Shown: piece by piece, positions 8,301-12,251 of the stretch
How positions within the stretch are numbered: the first letter of the stretch is position 1
Layout: the number at the start of each line of letters is the position of its first letter
DNA from: CAZSMK01 sp964608095
GTDB lineage: Bacteria > Sumerlaeota > Sumerlaeia > MWCT01 > JAGHBZ01
Assembly: GCA_964608095.1 (NCBI GenBank)
Contig: CAZSMK010000138.1
Span: forward strand, 1-12,251
DNA length: 12,251 nucleotides
Direction of reading: 5' to 3'
Notes under the pieces: model-generated
Seen by the model: the letters and a program-made list of their open reading frames with translations, nothing else
The model's database searches: none
What the model was told of the DNA's origin: nothing
Translations under genes and position numbers: made by a program

Positions 8301-8510
8301 CTCAAGACGCTTAATAATGCAAGACTTGCGGGCATTGATTTCGAAAAACTTCTGATTCTCGAGGAGTATACAAAATCGGAAGCCCGTCATGTCATCGAAA
8401 GAGCATTTAGTCTTATAGAAGCAGCCAAAGAAGATAAAGAGGAAATTCGAACCTTTATCACACAGCAGGAGAGAAAGGTTCGTGCATATTCCGCTGGAAT
8501 TAGCAGCTAA
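5322..8510 (+). CDS. Giant tandem-repeat helical lipoprotein, DUF4398-like
   Basis: A 1062-residue lipoprotein of unknown function. ATG 5322 has an excellent ribosome binding site, GGAGGAG (5308-5314), seven bases upstream, and yields a textbook signal: MRKKDRR, a hydrophobic core, then lipobox FSGC with C27 lipidated. Thr follows the cysteine, so by the E. coli sorting rule it would go to the outer membrane. The mature chain is Glu/Lys/Ala/Gln-rich and almost wholly helical. About twelve repeats carry the pattern GA-x-x-YAPE-x-L-x-x-A...Y-x-x-A-x-x-x-A; the proline-equivalent position recurs at residues 56, 128, 199, 272, 344, 426, 515, 586, 658, about 721, 794 and 864, a period near 72. This resembles the DUF4398 family, found in envelope lipoproteins. 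The last ~155 residues are not repeats. It could form a long elastic periplasmic rod or scaffold; that role is inferred. Confidence 0.88.
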   Translation: MRKKDRRPFVNLWLVAVLMFLILFSGCTKQRAKMALDRAKKVATEAEQQEAEKYKPELLQETRTRIDDANNQYNQRNYSRALEIAKQAVEQANETLENTKIERASDKLNQAKQSIDIANTNDGSTQDPERYKRIQELFEEAQERNTKNKWDDVIELSNEVISEVEILLQRLKNQAERDLTDAQNALNSLEAEGAEQYAPEAIIEVKDLVNKVETLIRENKDYISAQNTAQYAIRKAAEGITKTKERKSQEKIKKIESDLALAITKGAEIYARDMLEKVNTTFEAMIRDYFSKNFDRVLMTSPLLESSVAELLETTKRKAAEARIKAVEQTITELIDGGAKQYLPGRVEVLEQNLTEAKEKYDQKEYEEAETICLLALDEGEKIRSDFNDLALDAMRNATEALNIAQDVFEQMEHIFITEPLSTMSPVEREFENAKETLKTELETSVQNARLNIEIAQLRQENGEYRRSIEISGEVRKAAEAILQETYHVVAHNAIMELAQNISNYERDGGREYAPRELEKTRELLQESKDILAQNRYKEAVNKAAEARAQMEVMVQEIHKTAVGYLQEAKERLADADKYQATKYKKADLLKTQELLNQAEAQLQGQELKPAVEKAFAASDLIKSALMESTKLWAQEELSTAEAKILRAQEAGAGDYAPESLDQARKLHDSAQQLLEEGSFLEAKDLAEKSSEISDRALYKKINEAENLITEAKSYGGWDREFELLSQSLENARKSRELIEQRDYISSRLYAKQAIKQAQSALVESKIKTFNDRTGQIRKTLQVSMNKGMNYFEPEGSKDIIARIGKLESEFDVARYDYYRKELDKIDADLNMYLSSVPEALNSIIEEEEARLNQIEPEFETINPEKIEEARRLLKYTRIDFEKDQYAKAYRQLKEADEMVNKMETIIADERYMAQVSQMLDELDSVMDEFRQMLSISPEMILRVATDPQGQARMLSISTTLGPGQFREKTSTLYEKAARINAPGTKKNLHEAFLKTLNNARLAGIDFEKLLILEEYTKSEARHVIERAFSLIEAAKEDKEEIRTFITQQERKVRAYSAGISS
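5469..8040 (+). repeat. Protein-level tandem repeat array, about twelve units of roughly 216 bases
   Basis: The coding sequence repeats with a period of about 216 bases. The clearest units centre on YAPE-like motifs at 5910 (AEQYAPE), 6345 (AKQYLPG), 6858 (REYAPRE) and 7287 (GDYAPES); more diverged units lie between. Units six and seven are longer, at about 82 and 89 residues, and unit ten is nearer 63. The nucleotide copies are too diverged to recombine readily, so the duplication is old and kept by selection on protein structure. Confidence 0.7.
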
Positions 8511-8548
8511 GAGTCATCGATACTTGTAGATAAAGGAGCCAGACATTC

Positions 8549-8677
8549 ATGCTCGATTTTTTGAAGGGCAGTGACGTATTAAATTACGTGTACCAACTTG
8601 AAATACCCATTATCCTTGCAATTGTTATTTTTGTCTTTTATATATTTTATTCGTTGAATCTTTTTAAGAAACAATAA
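8549..8677 (+). CDS. 42-residue single-span membrane protein
   Basis: This small gene fills most of the gap between the giant lipoprotein and the next gene. ATG 8549 is preceded by AAAGGAG (8532-8538) with a ten-base spacing, the second-best ribosome binding site in the cluster. The product starts MLDFLKGSDVLNYVYQLE and has one hydrophobic helix (residues 19-38, beginning IPIILAIVIFVFYIFY) and ends LFKKQ. By the positive-inside rule the C-terminus faces the cytoplasm. It starts 39 bases after one stop and ends 17 bases before the next start, so it belongs to the same transcript. Small proteins like this often stabilise or regulate larger membrane complexes; its partner here, if any, is inferred from position only. 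Confidence 0.72.
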   Translation: MLDFLKGSDVLNYVYQLEIPIILAIVIFVFYIFYSLNLFKKQ

Positions 8678-8694
8678 ACGGGAGAAAAAGTAGT

Positions 8695-9180
8695 GTGGTT
8701 TTTGGAAAGGCAAAATCGGTAAAGGAGCCCGAAAAGGCTCAAGCAGCAAAAAAGACAGCTCAGAGCCCTGAAAAGAAGGAGAAACGAAAGAAGATAAACT
8801 TCTCCTCTCCGGAATACAGGATAAGGATTGTCAAAGAATACTCGAAGCTCTGGTCCGACTTCTTTCGCTCCTTTACAGAAAGTATGCGAGAACGAAAAAT
8901 TTCTGAAAGTGACGAAGAGTCTTTCTTTCAAATCGTGAGCCTCCTCTCTGTTAATCATTATCGTTTTGAGATGATGGCTGACAATTTTATGAAGGATTCC
9001 GATAAAATACTTGACGTTTTGAGCGAGGCTATTAATCTACATTATTTAAAGAGTATGTCAGAAGCACAGTTTTCAAGATTTGAAGTCGATTGGCATTCAC
9101 TCTTTATCGCAATGAATAAGTGTCTCGGGAAACTCATCGGCTTGCTTCCACCTGAAAAGGCGGAACAACTGGAGAAATGA
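8695..9180 (+). CDS. Soluble helical protein, paralogue of the tail-anchored protein at 4722
   Basis: A 161-residue protein of unknown function. A GTG start at 8695 follows GGGAG (8680-8684) by ten bases. The first 35 residues are Lys/Glu/Ala-rich and probably disordered; the rest is helical. It shares with the protein at 4722 an LW pair (52-53), ISESDE (69-74), DKILDVL (103-109), LKS, and WH (133-134), with the same 15-residue spacing between LW and IS and only one single-residue gap across about 97 positions. It lacks the C-terminal membrane helix of its paralogue and has no signal peptide, so it should be cytoplasmic. The two may form a heteromer at the inner membrane. It is the last gene of the cluster, 200 bases before ftsK. 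Confidence 0.8.
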   Translation: MVFGKAKSVKEPEKAQAAKKTAQSPEKKEKRKKINFSSPEYRIRIVKEYSKLWSDFFRSFTESMRERKISESDEESFFQIVSLLSVNHYRFEMMADNFMKDSDKILDVLSEAINLHYLKSMSEAQFSRFEVDWHSLFIAMNKCLGKLIGLLPPEKAEQLEK

Positions 9181-9380
9181 ATATCATCGTGGTTCGTCGT
9201 AAGAAAAGAACCTGAATGCAATATTCAGGGGAAGGCATAAAGGTCGCAGAATGTGAAGATAGTGAACGTCTCTTCATGAAAAGGGGTATAAGAAGATACT
9301 TCTATTGTGAATGATTTGCTTATTGTCGCAGGAGTGGGCAATCGAAAAGAGCACTAATCTAATAACAAGAGAGAGGTGCT
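9181..9380 (+). promoter_or_regulatory. ftsK leader region with small inverted repeats
   Basis: This 200-base gap holds three inverted repeats: CCTGAAT-5-ATTCAGG (9211-9229), TGAAGA with TCTTCA (around 9254-9276), and AGAAG-ATA-CTTCT (9291-9303). None is followed by a T-run, so no clear terminator is seen. I could not find a convincing -35/-10 pair for ftsK, although a promoter is expected here if ftsK is not read through from the cluster. Short open frames such as 9216-9314 (32 codons) lack ribosome binding sites. Confidence 0.4.
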
Positions 9381-11732
9381 ATGGCTGAAAACTCTAAAAA
9401 AACAGCTATATCTCCTTGGGAGCGATTCAGAGAAATCCTCGGTTTGATCATCATTTTTCTTGCTGTGTTTGTCACCATTTCGGTGCTGCAAGCACCGTTT
9501 CGTTTGAGTCTTCTCGGCGCTTCGGGAGATATAATGACTAACTTGCTGGTTCTTCTTTTTGGACGATATGTCTCTTTTGCAGTTCCCATTGTCTTGTTTT
9601 ATATCGCCATCTCGCTTATTCAAAATACCCTTATCAGCGCGCTCTGGCAACGGATGGTAGGTGTTACTCTTGCGGTGGTTTCTCTTTGCGCGTTGCTCGC
9701 GCTCGTACCCATGAACAGTACCACAATCTCTGAGGAGCATACCTTGTTTTATGCGGGAGGCATAATCGGCAACTTCTTTGTTCAACCAGACGGATTACGG
9801 CTTCCTCTTTATTTCGGTCACCTGGGGACATTCCTCATAGGCGTGTGTTTTCTCCTTGTCTCCCTGCTACTGATCTTTGATATGAGCTTGAAAGACTCAG
9901 TCTCGACCGGACAGGAAGCAGCGATACACTTAGTTCGGCGGATTGCCATGCCTGTAATTACGCGAATCAGGAAAAGGGGCGAAACACCGCCTACTTCGAG
10001 AACACTTCCCGGCGATGATAGGAAATCCTCATCAAAAGCAAAAAAACATAAAAAACCTCTTGTCGTACGTAATATCTTTAAAATACCCCAAAACGAGCCT
10101 GAATCACGGACTAAAGAGAAAAAAGTAACAATACCACTGGGGCAACCGGATTTATTTTCTAACTATAAACTTCCGCCACTCAAACTTCTTGACGAACCAC
10201 CCAAAGACCAAGCCTATAGTATGACTGATGAAGAACTTGAGAGATTGTCTGAAATCATCGAGCAAACGCTCAAAGACTACGGGATCGATGCTCGAATAGT
10301 TGCGGTGACCCAGGGACCTGTGGTGACGCGTTTCGAGCTTCAACCGGCGCCGGGGATTAAAATAAATAAGATTCTCACCCTTGAACGCGAACTTGCCATG
10401 GTGCTGAGGGCGACCAGTGTCCGACTCCAGGCGCCTATCCCCGGCAAATCAGCCGTGGGAATTGAAATTCCCAATCCAAAGGTCGCCGTGGTGTATCTCA
10501 AGGATATGCTTCAATCACACGAACTCCTTGAACATAAATCTATACTTAGCTTTGTCCTCGGCCAGACTATATCGGGTGAACCATACCTTTGTGACTTAAC
10601 TTCCACTCCCCATCTGCTCATTGCTGGTGCAACGGGCTCCGGTAAGAGTGTGTGCATAAATTCAATAATCACCTGTATTTTGTTTCGCCAGCCTCCTGAC
10701 CGCGTTAAGTTCCTTCTTATCGATCCGAAGAGGGTGGAATTGTCCGTTTATCAGGACATACCGCATCTTATTGCGCCGGTCATTTGTGAGGCACGTGAGG
10801 CCGCTGTTGCTTTAAGCTGGCTGGTTACTCTTATGGAAGATCGATACAAACAATTGGTAGAGGTAGGAGTAAGGAATATTAAAAGTTATAACCGCCTTGT
10901 AATGCAGGGAAAACCTCATCCCCGGATTCCGGGCAAGAACATCGAATATATGCCTACTATTGTTGTCATAATCGATGAATTGGCAGACCTTATGATCGTT
11001 GCACGACAGGCGGTCGAGGAAAATGTCATCCGGCTCTCCCAGCTTGCCCGCGCAGTGGGGATTCATCTTGTCATTGCAACTCAACGACCCTCTGTAAATG
11101 TTATTACGGGCATTATTAAAGCAAATTTCCCTGCAAGAATTGCCTTCCAGGTCTCGAGTAAAGTCGATTCACGCACGATTCTCGATATGAAAGGCGCCGA
11201 GGTTCTTATCGGCAAAGGCGATATGTTGTTTCTTGCCGGCGGAGGTCATAAACCAATTCGAGTTCAGGGTACGTTCGTTTCTGACGGCGAAGTTGAACGA
11301 ATTGTTGAGTTCGTTAAAACCCAGGGGAAGCCTGATTATTTTGTCGAGAAATTCGAGGTCGAAAAAAAGAAATCTCCCGCTGTTTCTTTCAGTCAGAAAC
11401 CGGAAACCCCTCACGAAGAGCAAGATAAAACGTTAGTGGTCACCGGAAACACGGATGGCAATCTTTCGTCTGATTCTAATGACACGGATGAGTCCATAGA
11501 TGATGAACTCTACCAGGAGGCTATAAAGATAATTCTCATGACCGGGAAGGCTTCTACCTCGTATCTCCAAAGAAGGTTGAAAATAGGATATGTGAGAGCG
11601 GGCAGGCTCATGGATATGATGGAAGCCGATGGAATAGTAGGACCGTCCCGTGGGAGCAAGCATCGGGAAATTCTTGTCGAACCTTCTGATTATCTTTCCG
11701 ATTTTGAACGAGGAGAAGACGAAAGCGAGTAG
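9381..11732 (+). CDS. ftsK: DNA translocase FtsK
   Basis: FtsK sits at the division septum and pumps the terminus region of the chromosome, coordinating dimer resolution with cell division. The 783-residue protein has the full layout: about four membrane helices in the first 170 residues, a polar linker (about 190-270), then the alpha and beta domains of the hexameric motor. Walker A is GATGSGKS (416-423); Walker B is VVIIDELADLM, with D532 and E533. IATQRPSVNVITGIIKANFPARIAF and GAEVLIGKGDMLF are family hallmarks. After an acidic Ser/Asp-rich linker (about 670-705), residues 708-770 form the winged-helix gamma domain that reads polar KOPS-type sites, including ATSYLQRRLKIGYVRAGRL-like residues. 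It is compact compared with E. coli FtsK (1329 residues) and similar to Bacillus SpoIIIE. ATG 9381 follows a GAGAGGTG-type ribosome binding site. Hairpins follow its stop. Confidence 0.97.
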   Translation: MAENSKKTAISPWERFREILGLIIIFLAVFVTISVLQAPFRLSLLGASGDIMTNLLVLLFGRYVSFAVPIVLFYIAISLIQNTLISALWQRMVGVTLAVVSLCALLALVPMNSTTISEEHTLFYAGGIIGNFFVQPDGLRLPLYFGHLGTFLIGVCFLLVSLLLIFDMSLKDSVSTGQEAAIHLVRRIAMPVITRIRKRGETPPTSRTLPGDDRKSSSKAKKHKKPLVVRNIFKIPQNEPESRTKEKKVTIPLGQPDLFSNYKLPPLKLLDEPPKDQAYSMTDEELERLSEIIEQTLKDYGIDARIVAVTQGPVVTRFELQPAPGIKINKILTLERELAMVLRATSVRLQAPIPGKSAVGIEIPNPKVAVVYLKDMLQSHELLEHKSILSFVLGQTISGEPYLCDLTSTPHLLIAGATGSGKSVCINSIITCILFRQPPDRVKFLLIDPKRVELSVYQDIPHLIAPVICEAREAAVALSWLVTLMEDRYKQLVEVGVRNIKSYNRLVMQGKPHPRIPGKNIEYMPTIVVIIDELADLMIVARQAVEENVIRLSQLARAVGIHLVIATQRPSVNVITGIIKANFPARIAFQVSSKVDSRTILDMKGAEVLIGKGDMLFLAGGGHKPIRVQGTFVSDGEVERIVEFVKTQGKPDYFVEKFEVEKKKSPAVSFSQKPETPHEEQDKTLVVTGNTDGNLSSDSNDTDESIDDELYQEAIKIILMTGKASTSYLQRRLKIGYVRAGRLMDMMEADGIVGPSRGSKHREILVEPSDYLSDFERGEDESE

Positions 11733-11735
11733 GAT

Positions 11736-11796
11736 GCCGATTTTGCTATAAACGAAAATCGGCTTGTGACAAAAAAAGTATAACAGAAGCCGATTT
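11736..11796 (+). terminator. Three-arm inverted repeat after ftsK, alternative hairpins
   Basis: Starting three bases after the ftsK stop, GCCGATTTT (11736-11744) pairs with AAAATCGGC (11755-11763), nine pairs around a ten-base loop. The same right arm, AAATCGGCTT (11756-11765), also pairs over ten bases with AAGCCGATTT (11787-11796). The two hairpins exclude each other. Position suggests transcript end formation for ftsK, but no clear T-run follows either stem on the plus strand, so a classical intrinsic terminator is not proven. Confidence 0.5.
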
Positions 11797-12040
11797 AGTG
11801 ACTTACTTATTTTGAGTTCGCTGGTTTATCACACATCTTTATACCCTCTATCCTGGTATGGCAGTATCGAAATGGTAGAGTCTTTCGCGAAATGGTGAGA
11901 AGCGCATCATACAAGACTCAGCAGGAGATCATGGAATTTTTTTACCCCACAAAATCAGCACCTGCGCTGGATGTTGGGACACTCTCAGGCTTCTTCCAAA
12001 AGCTGTTACCTCAGCGAAAAAAAATTAGAACAACCCTCCC

Positions 12041-12090
12041 CGCTTGTCACCCCTTTTTGATACTGTAGGATAAGCGTCCTCGCTTGTCAC
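12041..12090 (+). repeat. Pair of CGCTTGTCAC repeats, second in a hairpin
   Basis: The 10-mer occurs at 12041-12050 and 12081-12090; with flanking bases TCC-C/T-CGCTTGTCAC the match is 13 of 14. The second copy forms a hairpin GATAAGCG-TCCT-CGCTTGTC (12069-12088), eight pairs including one G-U wobble. It may be part of a dispersed palindromic element; only other copies in the genome could show that. Confidence 0.5.
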
Positions 12091-12093
12091 TAA

Positions 12094-12117
12094 AATCGCA
12101 ATCGCACTCGCACGCGA
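12094..12117 (+). repeat. Short tandem repeat of TCGCA-type hexamers
   Basis: The string ATCGCA-ATCGCA-CTCGCA-CGCGA reads as three near-identical hexamers and a degenerate fourth. It lies four bases after the second CGCTTGTCAC copy and outside any called gene, so it may expand or contract by slippage or be part of the same intergenic element. Confidence 0.5.
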
Positions 12118-12251
12118 ATAATGTTCTTACCGAAACCCGAAATCCCCTCTTGGAGCAGAGATTTTTAAGGGGTAATTAATTTGACACCACGAGTCATTTA
12201 AAACGAAAGTCGAGTTTAAAATTGAAGAGCCACGGTACCCGGGGATCAATA

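Larger units (their letters stand above)
11733..12251. other. 519-base region without a convincing gene, rich in short repeats
   Basis: No gene can be supported on either strand. Besides the hairpins after ftsK, it holds CGAAATGGT twice (11868 and 11888), a perfect palindrome TTTCGCGAAA (11883-11892), CGCTTGTCAC twice exactly 40 bases apart (12041 and 12081), a short-unit TCGCA-type repeat (about 12094-12117), a CCCCT/AGGGG pair (12144-12172), and TTGACA at 12181 with no matching -10. An open frame of 88 codons (11802-12068) has its first ATG at 11892 and no ribosome binding site; I do not call it a gene. Confidence 0.6.

Noticed and set aside
9177..9215. 12-codon frame MNIIVVRRKKRT overlapping the stop of the gene at 8695
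   Set aside because: An ATGA overlap is suggestive, but the frame is very short and the context gives no support.
9216..9314. 32-codon open frame in the ftsK leader (MQYSGEGIKV...)
   Set aside because: No Shine-Dalgarno sequence and it runs through two inverted repeats; more likely leader sequence.
12041..12117. CRISPR array
   Set aside because: Only two 10-base repeats with a 30-base gap and no further units; no cas genes in the window.
12181..12209. TTGACA at 12181 as a promoter for a gene beyond the window
   Set aside because: No acceptable -10 hexamer lies 15-19 bases downstream; the TTTAAA strings are at the wrong distance.

Overview
This is a bacterial chromosomal segment in which all recognised genes lie on the plus strand, with no rRNA, tRNA, CRISPR array or transposase gene. 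The two lipoprotein signal sequences, the full-length four-helix FtsK and the large helical periplasmic-type protein suggest a diderm (Gram-negative-type) bacterium. Base composition looks moderate, somewhat under 50% GC by eye. No gene closely matches a familiar model organism, so an uncultured or poorly sampled phylum is plausible, but the phylum cannot be fixed from this sequence alone.

The left part (1-3636) is mostly housekeeping: the 3' part of a rhomboid intramembrane protease, a membrane-anchored Clp-fold serine protease of the SDH type, ribonuclease HII (rnhB), a leader with a palindrome and a T-run, and phosphatidylglycerophosphate synthase (pgsA). pgsA overlaps the next gene, a small unknown lipoprotein, by four bases (ATGA).

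The middle part (about 3675-9180) is the most interesting. A strong sigma70-type promoter (TTGACA, 17 bases, TATACA) precedes five tightly spaced genes of unknown function: (1) a secreted protein with a CxxC pair and a Pro/Met-rich tail; (2) a helical protein with a C-terminal membrane anchor; (3) a 1062-residue lipoprotein built from about twelve 72-residue helical repeats resembling DUF4398; (4) a 42-residue single-span membrane protein with a very good ribosome binding site; (5) a soluble protein that is a clear paralogue of (2). Predicted locations run from the cytoplasm through the inner membrane to the periplasm, so together they look like an undescribed envelope-spanning assembly. It sits between pgsA and ftsK. 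Its function is unknown.

The right part (9381-11732) is a full-length DNA translocase FtsK, preceded by a 200-base leader with small inverted repeats. The final 519 bases carry no convincing gene but are rich in structure: three copies of a GCCGATTT arm that can form alternative hairpins right after ftsK, a pair of CGCTTGTCAC repeats exactly 40 bases apart, a TCGCA-type short repeat, a pair of CGAAATGGT repeats 20 bases apart, and a terminal string identical to a common cloning polylinker.
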